Program-made: the position numbers and the translations under genes
Shown: in pieces, positions 45,297 through 54,585 of the stretch
How the letters are laid out: each line of letters begins with the position of its first letter
Numbering within the stretch: the stretch's first letter is position 1
From: Corynebacterium riegelii
GTDB taxonomy: Bacteria; Actinomycetota; Actinomycetes; Mycobacteriales; Mycobacteriaceae
Length of the DNA stretch: 64,000 bases
Assembly (NCBI RefSeq): GCF_016728505.1
Contig: NZ_CP068159.1
Location: forward strand, 620,001 to 684,000
Direction of reading: 5' to 3'
Notes under the pieces: model-generated
Databases searched by the model: none
What the model was told of the DNA's origin: nothing
Seen by the model: the letters and a program-made list of their open reading frames with translations, nothing else

Positions 45297-46631
45297 CTAG
45301 AGCTGCAGGTAGAGCGTGGTCCGGGTCTCGCCGGTTCGCCTGAGCACGCCTTGATCCACAAGTTTACGCAGCGCACGGTAGGCCTGTTGTTTACTTAAGC
45401 CCGCCATTTGGGCAATCGTGCTACTCGACGCCCCTTCGTCACCCACCCTGCCCATCATCTTGAGCACGCGCGCCTCATTGCCGGTGGCGTTGACTGCTGT
45501 TCCTGTGGCGCTGCTTGTTGTGTTGCTCGTTGTGGTTGCCCAGGGGAGGCTGGCTACGACCGCCTGGTCGTGGCTGCCTTCAAAACTCACAGCGTGTCCG
45601 TCCTGGGCAAGCGTGGCCAGGCCGGTGCCGGCGCCCGGGGTGAGCCCGGTGTGGGCAATTGCGCTGGTCAGATACATGGAGCGCGGCGCGTGGACCCCGC
45701 CAGTGCCATCCACGCCGCGGGGGAGAGGCCCCGGGCTGGTGACTTTGGCACCGCGCTGGTCCAACGCCACGTACACGGGGCCGGGCATGAAGTAGTCCCT
45801 GTGCAGTAGTGCGTTGATCACAAGCGGGTAGGCGGCGCCGAACGTGTCGACGTTGCGGCTGAGATCATCGAGCATCAGCGCAAGTGGCGCCTGGCTGCGC
45901 ATCGTCTTCGGGGTGGCGCCCGGGCGCACGCGGCGATCCGCAACAGTCAGACCGTGGTAGGGGAGGAAGCGCTGCAGAGCGTCACTGTGACCAAATAACG
46001 CAATAGCTCCGAGGCTGAGCGGTTCTGCGGAGTCGTTGTAGAAGCCCAGTGCGCGAAGCAGTGCTTCATCACCAAGTTCTCGCAGGTGAGCGGCCTGGAG
46101 GTGTGCCCGGTAGGTGCTGATGGCGTCCGGGTTGACGTCTGCAAGCGAGGCCCCCGCGGCGGGCGCCAGTGCCCAGTCCATCCCGTTGGCGTCGCGGTAG
46201 CGGGTGAACAGATACGCCGGGTCCATGCCAACGCACTCCGGGGTGCCCTGCGCGTTAAGGCGGCGCGTGCGGTACACACCCCACTTGGTTGCCACGGGGC
46301 TTGCGGCGGCGTCCGCGTGGACCGCCACGACGTCCTTGCCGTCCACACGTACCACCGAGACGGTCACGGGAAGGGAGGGGGAGGTATGCCGGAAGACGCT
46401 TGCGGCGAGTTGCGCCGGGTCGGTCGTCTCGCCATGGAAGGGGTAGCAGCCGCTGACGGTACCGTCCTTGTCCACCCCGATGAGCAGCGTCCCGCCGTCG
46501 GCGTTGGCCAAGCACGCCATTGTTTCAATCAATCGTCGCTCATTGATGTATGCGGATGAAACTCGGCGCGCGAATGCAACCGACAGGGATTCCCCTCGCG
46601 CTATGAGCTGCTGAATCTCCGCACTATTCAC
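45297..46631 (-). CDS. AlbA-type ATP-binding regulator with C-terminal winged helix (paralogue)
   Basis: 444 residues. N-terminal AlbA_2-like domain (SLSVAFARRVSSAYINERRLIETMACLANADGGTLLIGVDKDGTVSGCYP), middle ATP-binding-like region (AAYPLVINALLHRDYFMPGPVYVALDQRGAKVTSPGPLPRG … GTGLATLAQ), and a C-terminal winged helix (GASSSTIAQMAGLSKQQAYRALRKLVDQGVLRR). Same architecture as 9060-10760 but divergent. It interrupts the cwlM-parB order by standing between them, similar to Rv3916c's position in mycobacteria though a different protein type. ATG 46631; function unknown. Confidence 0.8.
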   Translation of the reverse strand: MNSAEIQQLIARGESLSVAFARRVSSAYINERRLIETMACLANADGGTLLIGVDKDGTVSGCYPFHGETTDPAQLAASVFRHTSPSLPVTVSVVRVDGKDVVAVHADAAASPVATKWGVYRTRRLNAQGTPECVGMDPAYLFTRYRDANGMDWALAPAAGASLADVNPDAISTYRAHLQAAHLRELGDEALLRALGFYNDSAEPLSLGAIALFGHSDALQRFLPYHGLTVADRRVRPGATPKTMRSQAPLALMLDDLSRNVDTFGAAYPLVINALLHRDYFMPGPVYVALDQRGAKVTSPGPLPRGVDGTGGVHAPRSMYLTSAIAHTGLTPGAGTGLATLAQDGHAVSFEGSHDQAVVASLPWATTTSNTTSSATGTAVNATGNEARVLKMMGRVGDEGASSSTIAQMAGLSKQQAYRALRKLVDQGVLRRTGETRTTLYLQL

Positions 46632-46680
46632 GCCCGAGAGTTTACATCAGATTCAATCATTGATGGAATCCAGAAGCTAA

Positions 46681-47760
46681 TTACCCCTGCATGAGCTCCA
46701 TGATTCGCTCAAAGTCATCGCGGTCACCGAACTCCACGACGATCTTGCCTTTGCGCTTGCCCATGGTCACGGACACCTTGGTATCCCACACATCCGCCAG
46801 GCGCTCAGCGGCGGTCTGCAGGTACTCCGGCTGCGGCGTCGGGGTGCGCTTCGGCTTCTCCGGGACTTGGCCGTTGTTATTGATCAGGGTCACGGCTTCT
46901 TCGGTTGCGCGAACAGACAAGCCCTCGGCCACAATGCGCTCGGCGAGGGTGTCTTGGGCGTTGGTTGTGGCGTCGCCAAGCTTGATGCCCAAAAGCGCAC
47001 GGGCGTGGCCGGCGGACAGCACACCGGCTGCCACGCGGCGTTGCACCGCAACCGGCAACCCCAACAGACGAATCGCATTGGTCACCGCTGGGCGCGAGCG
47101 GCCAAGCTTGTCAGCCAGCTGCTCCTGGGTCACGCCGAACTCCTGCAAAAGCTGCTGGTAGGCGGCCGCTTCTTCCAGCGGGTTGAGCTGGACGCGGTGG
47201 ATGTTCTCCAGCAGGGCGTCGCGCAGCATGTCCTCATCGGAGGTCTCGCGCACGATAGCCGGGATGTGCTTGAGGCCCGCCTTGGAGGCCGCGCGCCAAC
47301 GGCGCTCACCCATGATGAGCTCGAAGCCCTCGCGCGTATCGCGCACCACGATCGGCTGCAGCAAGCCGAACTCACGGATGGAGTGGACCAGCTCCGCCAG
47401 GTCGTCCTCATCGAAGACCTGGCGCGGCTGCTTCGGGTTCGGGATGATCTGGCCAAGCGGGATCTCCTGGTAGCGCGCGCCACCGACCGGCATCGGGGAA
47501 AGCGCGTTCTCCGCGCTCGCCGCCACCGTCGGCGCACCCTTCACACCAACCTTCGGGGCACCCTTCGGACGCTTCGGCTTAGCCGGCTTGGCTGCCTGAG
47601 CAGGCTTTTCCTCCTCGGCCGGCTTCGCCTTGCCAAAGATGATGTCGGACGCCCCGCCACCAATGCCGCCGGTCTTGCCGGACTTGTCCATCTGTGCCGG
47701 GGCCGAGGGGATCAACGCACCCAGGCCGCGGCCAAGGCCGCCTTTGCGTTCCTGTGCCAT
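46681..47760 (-). CDS. parB: Chromosome-partitioning protein ParB
   Basis: 359 residues. ParB/Srx CTPase domain with the [30 protein letters not shown] boxes and [13 protein letters not shown] (GERRxRA, CTP binding), then the HTH ([26 protein letters not shown]) that reads parS, and a C-terminal dimer region. The N-terminal ~90 residues are Ala/Lys/Pro-rich. It binds the parS sites in this window and spreads to organise the origin region. Starts three bases after parA. Confidence 0.95.
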   Translation of the reverse strand: MAQERKGGLGRGLGALIPSAPAQMDKSGKTGGIGGGASDIIFGKAKPAEEEKPAQAAKPAKPKRPKGAPKVGVKGAPTVAASAENALSPMPVGGARYQEIPLGQIIPNPKQPRQVFDEDDLAELVHSIREFGLLQPIVVRDTREGFELIMGERRWRAASKAGLKHIPAIVRETSDEDMLRDALLENIHRVQLNPLEEAAAYQQLLQEFGVTQEQLADKLGRSRPAVTNAIRLLGLPVAVQRRVAAGVLSAGHARALLGIKLGDATTNAQDTLAERIVAEGLSVRATEEAVTLINNNGQVPEKPKRTPTPQPEYLQTAAERLADVWDTKVSVTMGKRKGKIVVEFGDRDDFERIMELMQG

Positions 47761-47763
47761 TGT

Positions 47764-48639
47764 TTAGTCCTCCTCGATCTCGTAGTTTGAATCCGCATCT
47801 AGCTGGGCGTATACCTCCGGACTGACACCAATCGGCCCGGTGGTGGGGTGCGGTGTGTAATCACCGCGCGTATCAAGTTCCTTCGCAGCATCAATGTAGG
47901 CCAACGCGCCGCGCGAGGTCGGGTCATATTCCACAACCGTCTGGCCAAAGCCGGGCGCCTCTGAGACCTTCACGGAGCGCGGGATCATGTTGCGCAGCAC
48001 CACTTCACCGAACTGGCTGCGCACTTCCTCCGCAACGTCGGCGGCAAGCTTCGTGCGTGCGTCGTACATAGTCAGCAGCACAGCCGCAATGTGCAGGTTC
48101 TGATTCAGGTGTTCACGGATCATGCCGATGTTGTTCAGCAGCTGGCCTACGCCCTCAAGCGCGTAATACTCGCACTGAATCGGAATCATCACTTCATCCA
48201 CCGCGGTCATCGCGTTGATGGTGAGCAGGCCCAAAGACGGCGGGCAGTCGATGAAGACGTAGTCGAATCCGTGTGATTCGAGGAAGCCGCGCCTCAAAGC
48301 GTCGTAAAGCCGGTACTCCCTGCGCACCATGCTGACCAGCTCAATCTCAGCACCGGCCAGGTCAATGGTTGCGGGGATGCAGAACAGGTTCGGGTTGTCC
48401 GGGTTCGGCTGCATAGCCTCCTCCGGCGTTGCATGCCCGATCAGGATCTCGTAGGAGGACAGCGTGCCGGAGGTATGCTCCGCACCCAGTGCGGTCGAGG
48501 CGTTGCCCTGCGGATCCAAATCCACCACCAGCACCTTGTGGCCTTGCTTGGCCAGGGCGGCAGCGATGTTGACACTCGTGGTGGTTTTACCCACGCCACC
48601 TTTTTGGTTTGCCACCGTAAATAAGCGCACGTTGCTCAT
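47764..48639 (-). CDS. parA: Chromosome-partitioning ATPase ParA
   Basis: 291 residues. Deviant Walker A ANQKGGVGKTTTSVNIAAAL, Walker A' (VLVVDLDPQGNAS) and Walker B (YVFIDCPPSLGLLTINAM). It forms nucleoid gradients that segregate ParB–parS complexes, and in Corynebacteriales it also links to DivIVA at the poles. Followed by parB and preceded by rsmG at three-base spacing, i.e. one operon. The C-terminal ~30 acidic residues are variable. Confidence 0.95.
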   Translation of the reverse strand: MSNVRLFTVANQKGGVGKTTTSVNIAAALAKQGHKVLVVDLDPQGNASTALGAEHTSGTLSSYEILIGHATPEEAMQPNPDNPNLFCIPATIDLAGAEIELVSMVRREYRLYDALRRGFLESHGFDYVFIDCPPSLGLLTINAMTAVDEVMIPIQCEYYALEGVGQLLNNIGMIREHLNQNLHIAAVLLTMYDARTKLAADVAEEVRSQFGEVVLRNMIPRSVKVSEAPGFGQTVVEYDPTSRGALAYIDAAKELDTRGDYTPHPTTGPIGVSPEVYAQLDADSNYEIEED

Positions 48640-48642
48640 GGC

Positions 48643-49296
48643 CTACCTCCGCACAATCCTGATCAACGTGGTCGGCTCTGCAAGCGCCGCCCCCACCGTG
48701 AAAATCTCCGCGTCCCCGCCGCCGGCCTTGGTCACTTCCTTACGGTCGCGTTCGAGCTCTTCGCTTACCGACGCCCCCTTCAACGCCACCATCTGCCCCC
48801 CATGTTTCACCAGCGGCAAAGACCACCCGGCGAGCTTGCCCAGCGGCGCCACGGCACGGGAGGTTACCGCGTCGAACTGGCCTTTCTTCTGCTCCTCAGC
48901 ACGGCCGCGGACCACGGTGACGTTATCCAGGTTCAGCGCCTCTTTGACCTCGCCCAAGTACACCGAGCGCTTCAGCAGCGGCTCAATCAGCGTGATCTGC
49001 AAGTCTGGGCGCGCGATAGCCAGCGGGATGCCCGGCAGTCCGGCGCCGGAACCGATGTCCGCCACTTTGAGATCTGGAGCGAATGCCTCACCAACCACCG
49101 CGCAATTGAGGATGTGGCGCTCCCACAGGCGCTCCACTTCCTTCGGGCCGATGAACCCACGTTCCGCAGCCGTTGTTGCCAGCGAGTCGTGGTACGCCAC
49201 CGCAAGGTTGAAGCGGTCCCCAAAGACCTCTTTGGCTATTTCGGGCAACTGATCTGACACGGCTGTGTACTCCTTGCTCACGTGGGCGTTCTGCAT
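48643..49296 (-). CDS. rsmG: 16S rRNA (guanine-N7) methyltransferase RsmG (GidB)
   Basis: 217 residues. The SAM-binding motif is VADIGSGAGLPGIPLAIARPDLQITLIEP, followed by VRGRAEEQKKGQFDAVTSRAVAPLGKLAGW. It methylates G527 of 16S rRNA; loss gives low-level streptomycin resistance in other bacteria. ATG 49296 follows no strong ribosome site; a shorter start at the internal residues is possible. First gene of rsmG-parA-parB. A dispersed-word variant (48761-48778) is read in its C-terminal third as LKGASVSE. Confidence 0.93.
   Translation of the reverse strand: MQNAHVSKEYTAVSDQLPEIAKEVFGDRFNLAVAYHDSLATTAAERGFIGPKEVERLWERHILNCAVVGEAFAPDLKVADIGSGAGLPGIPLAIARPDLQITLIEPLLKRSVYLGEVKEALNLDNVTVVRGRAEEQKKGQFDAVTSRAVAPLGKLAGWSLPLVKHGGQMVALKGASVSEELERDRKEVTKAGGGDAEIFTVGAALAEPTTLIRIVRR
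48761..48778 (-). repeat. Dispersed word, GCTTACCGACGCC variant in rsmG
   Basis: TCGCTTACCGACGCCCCC on the plus strand; one mismatch in the core, GCCCCC arm kept. Confidence 0.45.
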
Positions 49297-49375
49297 AGGC
49301 AGGCTGTTGTTCCCTAGATGTTAGTCAACGCCGCCACACACCATACAGCCGCCGCCATATCCGCAGGTAGGCAAC

Positions 49376-49417
49376 AAAAAACCGGCAACCCCGGCCCGAA
49401 GGGCCGACGCTGCCGGA
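49376..49417 (-). terminator. Terminator of the rpmH-rnpA-yidD-yidC operon
   Basis: On the minus strand CCGGCAGCGTCGGCCC, TTCG loop, GGGCCGGGGTTGCCGG, then six T; about 30 bases past the yidC stop. Confidence 0.88.
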
Positions 49418-49447
49418 ATGTGGTGTGAAGTTCGTAGGCTACTGGCC

Positions 49448-50419
49448 TTACTTGCCCTGCTTGCGCTGCTTCTTGGTGCGCTTATCCACCGTGCGGGCAC
49501 CAACCACAGGTGCGGATGCACGCTTAGCCTCACGCTTCGCTGCCTCTTCCGCTTCCTCTTCCTTATCCATCTTGTCGTAGACAATGCGGGTTTGGAAGAA
49601 GGTCCACACGTTGTTGGCCAGCATGTAGAACAGCAGGCCAACGTGCCACAGGAAGCCGGACGCCAGAATCATGATCGGCATGATCCACAGCATCATGTTG
49701 TTCATCATGCCCATCTGGGATTCCATCATCTTCGCAGTATCACCAGTCGGTGCGGCAACCTTGCCAGCTGCACGGCGCTCATTCTGACGGTTGATGGAAA
49801 TACGCGCGTTGAAGTGCACGAACACTGCGGAGATGATCACCAGCGGCAAGCAGACCGCAATGATGTGGGTTCGCGTCAGGTCAACGCCGGTAAACGCCTC
49901 GAACGCGGCTTCCGGCATAGACATGTAGGCCGACAGCGGCACGCCGAAGAAGTTGGCGTCCAGGAAGGACTGCACGTCTTCCGCTGGGAAGGCGTAGTTG
50001 GCGGTCTCACGGTTTACCTCAACGCTCAGCGGGTCGTTCGGACGCGCGGTGCGGTTAAAGGAGCGCAGCACGTGGAACAGGCCAAGGAAGATTGGCATCT
50101 GCACCAGCGGCACGATGCAGGAGGCCAATGGGTTGACACCCATTTCCTTCTGCAGCTTGCGCATTTCTTCGGCCATTTTTGTCTGGTCGTTTTTGTACTT
50201 CTCGCGGACTTCCTGCATCCGCGGCTGTACTTCTTGCATCTTGCGCATGGAGCGCATCTGGTTGACCATGGGTTTAACCAGGAAGATGCGCACCGTAAAG
50301 GTCAAAAGCACAATGGCCAGGATCCAGGAGATGCCGGAATCTTTGGGCAGGACAAAGCCGAGGGCTTCGTGCCAGAACCGCAGCACCCACGAGATTGGCC
50401 AGTAAATAAAGTTCAGCAC
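49448..50419 (-). CDS. yidC: Membrane protein insertase YidC/Oxa1
   Basis: 323 residues, five membrane segments with the cytoplasmic helical hairpin between the first two (SMRKMQEVQPRMQEVREKYKNDQTKMAEEMRKLQKEMG) and the conserved core SCIVPLVQMPIFLGLFHVLR. The C-terminal tail is highly basic (TVDKRTKKQRKQGK), as in ribosome-binding YidC forms. GTG 50419 (VLNFIYWP) is favoured, with GAGGAG upstream; it overlaps the yidD stop. No jag gene follows, unlike mycobacteria. Confidence 0.93.
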   Translation of the reverse strand: MLNFIYWPISWVLRFWHEALGFVLPKDSGISWILAIVLLTFTVRIFLVKPMVNQMRSMRKMQEVQPRMQEVREKYKNDQTKMAEEMRKLQKEMGVNPLASCIVPLVQMPIFLGLFHVLRSFNRTARPNDPLSVEVNRETANYAFPAEDVQSFLDANFFGVPLSAYMSMPEAAFEAFTGVDLTRTHIIAVCLPLVIISAVFVHFNARISINRQNERRAAGKVAAPTGDTAKMMESQMGMMNNMMLWIMPIMILASGFLWHVGLLFYMLANNVWTFFQTRIVYDKMDKEEEAEEAAKREAKRASAPVVGARTVDKRTKKQRKQGK

Positions 50420-50727
50420 TGTTCGGTGTTTCTCCTCGTTGTCTTTTCCGCTTCGCCCGCGCTGCCGGGTACCGGGTCGTATCCCCCGGGGTGCCACGGG
50501 CCGCACTTACACACTCGTGCCGCTGCCATCGCGCCACCTCGCACAGCTCCGTGACGTGATACGGCCTCAAGCGCATACGCGCTGCATACAGGCATAAAGC
50601 GACAAGTGCCACCCATCTTAAGGGGCGAGAGGTATTTTTGGTAACCACGCACGGCGCCCACCATGGCTTTCGCTAGGGGCCCTTTGGCTCGGGGGATTTC
50701 CTCGCCCAGGAAGTTGAAGTACGGCAT
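50413..50727 (-). CDS. yidD: Membrane protein insertion efficiency factor YidD
   Basis: 104 residues. The family core RGYQKYLSPLKMGGTCRFMPVCSAYALEAVSRHGAVRGGAMAAARVCKCGPWHPGGYDPVP is intact, with the three conserved cysteines. It is thought to help YidC-dependent insertion. Starts at ATG 50727, one base beyond the rnpA stop, and ends inside yidC. The C-terminal ~15 residues are variable. Confidence 0.93.
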   Translation of the reverse strand: MPYFNFLGEEIPRAKGPLAKAMVGAVRGYQKYLSPLKMGGTCRFMPVCSAYALEAVSRHGAVRGGAMAAARVCKCGPWHPGGYDPVPGSAGEAEKTTRRNTEQC

Positions 50728-51081
50728 TTAGCGCTTCTTCAACGCCCTGGCCAGCGCGGATACAAACTCCCGGGCCAGCTCTTCGCTGGTTGCGGTTGCT
50801 GCCGGTGGTAGTGCTCGCACCACTACATCGTGGTGGGGCTTAAGCTTATCGACGCCCCCCGCAAGCACCACAGCCCTCAACCTCCGGGACACCGCATGCC
50901 TTATTACAGCGTTGCCGACTTGTTTGCTCACAACCAGGCCGAAGCGGGGCCCGCCGCGTACAACAAGATCTTCGCGGGCGTAAACATGCACCACTAATGT
51001 GCGAGACCCCGCGCGCACTCCTCGACGCATCGTCTGCTTGAAGTCAGCGGACGAGGTCAGTTTGTGCGGGCGGGGTAACAC
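50728..51081 (-). CDS. rnpA: Ribonuclease P protein component
   Basis: 117 residues. The RNR motif reads GNAVIRHAVSRRLRAVV, with His where Asn is usual in some families, and RFGLVVSKQVGNAV precedes it. It binds RNase P RNA and tRNA leaders. A dispersed word encodes GGVDKLKPHHDV in the loop after the RNR helix, a segment that normally varies in length. ATG 51081, 27 bases after rpmH. Confidence 0.93.
   Translation of the reverse strand: MLPRPHKLTSSADFKQTMRRGVRAGSRTLVVHVYAREDLVVRGGPRFGLVVSKQVGNAVIRHAVSRRLRAVVLAGGVDKLKPHHDVVVRALPPAATATSEELAREFVSALARALKKR
50841..50860 (-). repeat. Dispersed word inside rnpA
   Basis: TAAGCTTATCGACGCCCCCC on the plus strand; reverse complement shows GGGGC … GCCCC arms around the core. 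Confidence 0.7.
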
Positions 51082-51108
51082 GCGCGTTGGTTATAGGCTT
51101 AAGCGCTC

Positions 51109-51246
51109 TTATGCGCTCAGCTTTGCGCGGCCCTTCTTGCGGCGCGCGGAGATGATGGCGCGGCCGGCACGGGTACGCATGCGAGCACGGAAGCCGTGCT
51201 TGCGGGAGCGACGGCGGTTGTTCGGCTGGAAAGTCCGCTTAGACAC
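51109..51246 (-). CDS. rpmH: 50S ribosomal protein L34
   Basis: 45 residues starting at GTG 51246: [19 protein letters not shown], then [20 protein letters not shown] and RAKLSA. This is the full conserved L34 sequence. GAAGGAG lies 9 bases upstream. It heads the rpmH-rnpA-yidD-yidC operon and faces away from dnaA, with the left origin segment between them. Missed when only ATG frames of larger size are considered. Confidence 0.97.
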   Translation of the reverse strand: MSKRTFQPNNRRRSRKHGFRARMRTRAGRAIISARRKKGRAKLSA

Positions 51247-51628
51247 GGAAATACTCCTTCGGTTGCACGAACGGCCAGCTTGTACTCACGCGGATTCCCC
51301 GCGTGTGCACCAGCTCCGGGGCCTGGGCCGTCCGGTGGTGAAACGTTGTAAGTGAGATTGCGGTGCGTGATGTGGATCATCTCGCTCGCATGCACCGTCC
51401 CGGGAAGGTGCTCTCCAGAAGTCACTGATGTGACAGACCATGTCAGGGTACGTGATGGAAAGGCGTTGCTACAAATCGCCGCGCCGCATGTTGGAACCTT
51501 TCTTTTGGGTACCCCCGGAATTACAACAGTGTGTTTTTCTGCAGGTGGGAGGGCGAATCGCCGAGCCATCCAGCGCCACAATAATTGTCTATTCATTTAT
51601 GTGCAACACACGTGTTCGAGCGCGAAAG

Positions 51629-51884
51629 TTATCCACAGGGGTACTCACAGGCATTTGTTAGACAGTGCGAGGTCGGACGCGGTAACAATGTTTTATCACC
51701 ACAAAATCACAGACCCCAATTGTGGAGTCCTGTGGATAACTGTGAAGTTCTAGTTGAGACTTTCGCGAAATTCCGCTAGTTTCTGCAGGTACAAGCGTTG
51801 TACACAGAAACTCACAGTTATCCACAGGTAAACACACTCCTGTGGATAACCCCGGTGGATAGAGTTATCCACAGGTGTGTATAA
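51629..51884. other. oriC, left part: DnaA box cluster before dnaA
   Basis: DnaA boxes TTATCCACA at 51629, 51818 and 51865, reverse boxes TGTGGATAA at 51731 and 51841, and a one-mismatch TGTGTATAA at 51876. AT-rich stretches such as GTTTTATCACCACAAAATCA lie near 51690. The 717-base rpmH-dnaA gap is the standard actinobacterial origin. Nothing coding is seen in 51247-51963. Confidence 0.85.
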
Positions 51885-51963
51885 CCTTGTGGAACATGAG
51901 GTCGCGGGCTTATCAGTCCAGACCTAACTTGTGAATTGCTGTTAATTCTTGTGAGGAGCTGCC

Positions 51964-53484
51964 GTGGCCGATCAGCAACTCGAGTCACTGTGGCGTGACC
52001 TCGTTGCGGAGTTGTTGCAACTTTCTGAGCGTCCCAACTCATCCGTACCCACGCTGACCCACCAGCAGCGCGCCTACCTCCAGTTGGTGCGCCCGGAAGT
52101 GCTGGTCAACGGCTATGCCGTAGTCACTGCACCGCATGCCGCAGCCAAGTCAGTAGTAGAGGAGTCGCTGGCGCCGCACATCACCGCACTGCTGCAGTCG
52201 CGTTTGGGAACGCCCTGCACACTTGCGGTAACCATGGCCGCGCCTGAACCGGAACCCGAGATCCCGCCAGTCCAGGAGCAGTGGGCATCCAGCCAAACGG
52301 CACAGACCCCGGTGGGGGAGCAAATGCCGATGGGTCTTGATGAGCTTGCGCAGATGCACGCCCAGCAGGTCGCGGCAAGTGGTAGCGCACACCCCGTCGT
52401 CCCGCAGCGCATTCCGCGTGAAAAGCCTGCTCACGACCCTGACCGCGAAGCCAGCCTGAACCCGAAGTACACCTTCGAAAACTTTGTTATTGGCTCTTCC
52501 AACCGCTTTGCCAATGGTGCAGCGGTGGCCGTCGCAGAGAATCCAGCCCGTGCTTACAACCCACTGTTTATTTGGGGTGGTTCCGGCCTGGGCAAGACCC
52601 ACTTGCTGCACGCTGCCGGCAACTACGCGCGTGTGCTGCAGCCAAACTTGCGCATTAAATATGTGTCATCGGAGGAATTCACCAATGACTACATCAATTC
52701 CGTGCGTGATGACCGTCAGGAATCCTTCAAGCGCCGCTACCGCGACCTGGACATTCTGATGGTGGATGACATCCAGTTCCTCGAAGGCAAGGAAGGCACC
52801 CAGGAAGAGTTCTTCCACACCTTTAATGCGCTGCACCAGTCCAACAAGCAGATCATTTTGTCCTCTGACCGGCCGCCGCGTCAGCTGACCACGCTTGAAG
52901 ACCGCCTACGTACCCGCTTCGAAGGCGGCCTCATCACCGATATTCAGCCGCCAGACCTGGAAACTCGCATCGCGATTCTGCTAAAAAAGGCAGCTGCGGA
53001 CGGCACGCACGTCAGTCACGACGTCCTCGAACTCATTGCCACGCAGTTCCAAAGCTCCATCCGCGAGCTCGAAGGCGCCCTAATCCGCGTCTCTGCGTAC
53101 TCTTCGCTGATCAATGAGCCAATCACCATGGAAGTTGCCCAGGTTGCGCTTCGGGACATTCTTCCCGACGAAAGCGATATCCACATCACCGCCACCGCCA
53201 TCAAAGAGGCCGCGGCGGAGTACTTCAGCGTGGCCGTCGACCAACTCACTGGCGCCGGAAAGACCAGGCAGGTGGCCCACGCGCGCCAGATTGCCATGTA
53301 TCTGTGCCGCGAGCTGACCGAGCTTTCGCTGCCCAAGATTGGCGACGAGTTCGGCGGCAAAGACCACACCACCGTCATGTACGCGGACCGCAAGATCCGC
53401 AAGGAGATGACGGAAAACCGTGAGACGTACGACGAAATCCAAGAGCTCACCCAGATTGTGAAGAACCGCGCCCGCGGCGCCTAA
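51964..53484 (+). CDS. dnaA: Chromosomal replication initiator DnaA
   Basis: 506 residues. Domain I (LWRDLVAELLQ…), a ~90-residue Pro/Gln-rich linker, AAA+ domain with NPLFIWGGSGLGKTHLLHAAGNYA (near residue 200) and DILMVDDIQFLEGKEGTQEEFFHTFNAL, and domain IV with the DnaA-box HTH (LTELSLPKIGDEFGGKDHTTVMYADRKI). GTG 51964 follows GAGGAG. Boxes recognised by it lie on both flanks of the gene, so autoregulation is likely. The gap to dnaN is unusually long at 1.1 kb. Confidence 0.97.
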   Translation: MADQQLESLWRDLVAELLQLSERPNSSVPTLTHQQRAYLQLVRPEVLVNGYAVVTAPHAAAKSVVEESLAPHITALLQSRLGTPCTLAVTMAAPEPEPEIPPVQEQWASSQTAQTPVGEQMPMGLDELAQMHAQQVAASGSAHPVVPQRIPREKPAHDPDREASLNPKYTFENFVIGSSNRFANGAAVAVAENPARAYNPLFIWGGSGLGKTHLLHAAGNYARVLQPNLRIKYVSSEEFTNDYINSVRDDRQESFKRRYRDLDILMVDDIQFLEGKEGTQEEFFHTFNALHQSNKQIILSSDRPPRQLTTLEDRLRTRFEGGLITDIQPPDLETRIAILLKKAAADGTHVSHDVLELIATQFQSSIRELEGALIRVSAYSSLINEPITMEVAQVALRDILPDESDIHITATAIKEAAAEYFSVAVDQLTGAGKTRQVAHARQIAMYLCRELTELSLPKIGDEFGGKDHTTVMYADRKIRKEMTENRETYDEIQELTQIVKNRARGA

Positions 53485-53584
53485 CGCACTCGCCCTGCCT
53501 GCCCGGCCTGCCCGCCTTCCTTCCGGGCTCACCCGAGCCGCGACCTGGTCTTTTGTCATTATCGTCTAGCACTCAGCACCGGCC

Positions 53585-53665
53585 GCTAGACGACAACGCA
53601 AAATCCGCCAAATGTCTCCACATTCGACCTGGGGGAATGGAGGCCAGTTTTCAATGTCGTCTAGC
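53585..53665 (+). repeat. Palindromic element I, copy a
   Basis: GCTAGACGACA … TGTCGTCTAGC, perfect 11-base terminal inverted repeats over 81 bases. Half-units ATCGTCTAGCA (53562) and TGCTAGACGACA (53679) flank it, as if further copies were truncated on both sides. Confidence 0.8.
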
Positions 53666-53712
53666 AGGGTTTCGCTGCCTGCTAGACGACATTTCTCATG
53701 TCCAGTCACTCT

Positions 53713-53757
53713 TTGGACACGGGCTCATTGGACACGGGGCTTATTGGACACGGAGCC
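53713..53757 (+). repeat. Short tandem repeat, TTGGACACGG unit
   Basis: Three copies of TTGGACAC at 53713, 53728 and 53744 (period 15-16 bases) in the dnaA-dnaN gap. Confidence 0.75.
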
Positions 53758-53790
53758 CACCGGGCCCGCTCGGCATCCATGACGAGGCCA

Positions 53791-53834
53791 CTGGCAGAAG
53801 GGCGACTGACAGCAGGGCGACTGGCAGAAGGGCA
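53791..53834 (+). repeat. Short tandem repeat, CTGGCAGAAGGGCGA unit
   Basis: Three 15-base units at 53791, 53806 (CTGACAGCAGGGCGA) and 53821, running into palindromic element II. Confidence 0.75.
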
Positions 53835-53915
53835 CTAGCAGACATTGCAAAAAACGCGGTGAGTAAAGACAACTGACCTGGGGAAACGCGAGGCCGAAAT
53901 CATTATCTGCTAGTG
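53833..53915 (+). repeat. Palindromic element II, copy a
   Basis: CACTAGCAGA … TCTGCTAGTG, perfect 10-base terminal inverted repeats. The interior matches the reverse complement of 11069-11151. Confidence 0.78.
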
Positions 53916-53983
53916 GCACAACACGATCCCACCCTGGCAAAGCCCAAACAGGCCCCGAACCTGGCAATTACCTGACAGCCAAT

Positions 53984-54035
53984 GCAACTATCCCCGGTTT
54001 GGCAACATGCTGCCGCAATTACAAAAAGGTCCCCC
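53984..54035 (-). repeat. Palindromic element IV, copy d
   Basis: GCAACTATCCCCGGTTTGGCA … TGCCGCAATT then AAAAAGG and CCCCC; reverse complement of the copies at 8208 and 10949. It follows a 68-base spacer that also resembles the one after copy b. Confidence 0.75.
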
Positions 54036-54118
54036 ACTGGTCGAGAGGCACGCTAAGCCACAAGCACGCAAGGCTGAAGTTCAGCCCTGTGAACTGCACA
54101 AACCGCAACATTTCACAG

Positions 54119-54389
54119 TTATCCACAGACTTATCCACACCTGTGTAATTACGCTTGTGTAATTCATAGGCTGCAGCGCAACGCCGCAACACCGCCAGCC
54201 CCGCTCACCCCCTGGGGACAAACAACAAATTCTTGTGAGTAATCGGTGGACAACTCGCCGGCGAAATGTGGATGGAATTCCATGGCTGAAATCTATCCAC
54301 AGCGCGCAGCCGTTCATCCACACATTGTCCACACGCCACTCACACCCTCGACGGGACTCATGAGCTGCGCAAACAACACGTTATCCACA
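54119..54389. other. DnaA box cluster before dnaN (second origin segment)
   Basis: TTATCCACA at 54119, 54131 and 54381; weaker CTATCCACA (54293), TCATCCACA (54314) and TTGTCCACA (54325). Two TGTGTAATT words follow the first pair. An AT-rich run (ACTTACTGTTCTTACCAACT and beyond, 54410-54440) lies downstream and could unwind. With the left cluster this suggests a bipartite origin. Confidence 0.7.
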
Positions 54390-54585
54390 GATTGCACAGG
54401 ACTTACTGTTCTTACCAACTCTTTTACTTGTAATTCATTAGGAGAAACAGGGGCTGTGCACAGTTCGTCGGCAAGCGAGCGAATTACAAAACTTCTGGGA
54501 CCCCTCGCGTGAGATTTGTGCCGTGGTTGCCTAGAGTGAAAACGGTAATTCCAAGAATCTTGTTTAAAGGGGGCCAGCGCGCGCC

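Noticed and set aside
48796..48812. Possible parS at ATGTTTCACCAGC in rsmG
   Set aside because: Only the left half matches; the right half lacks GTGAAAC.
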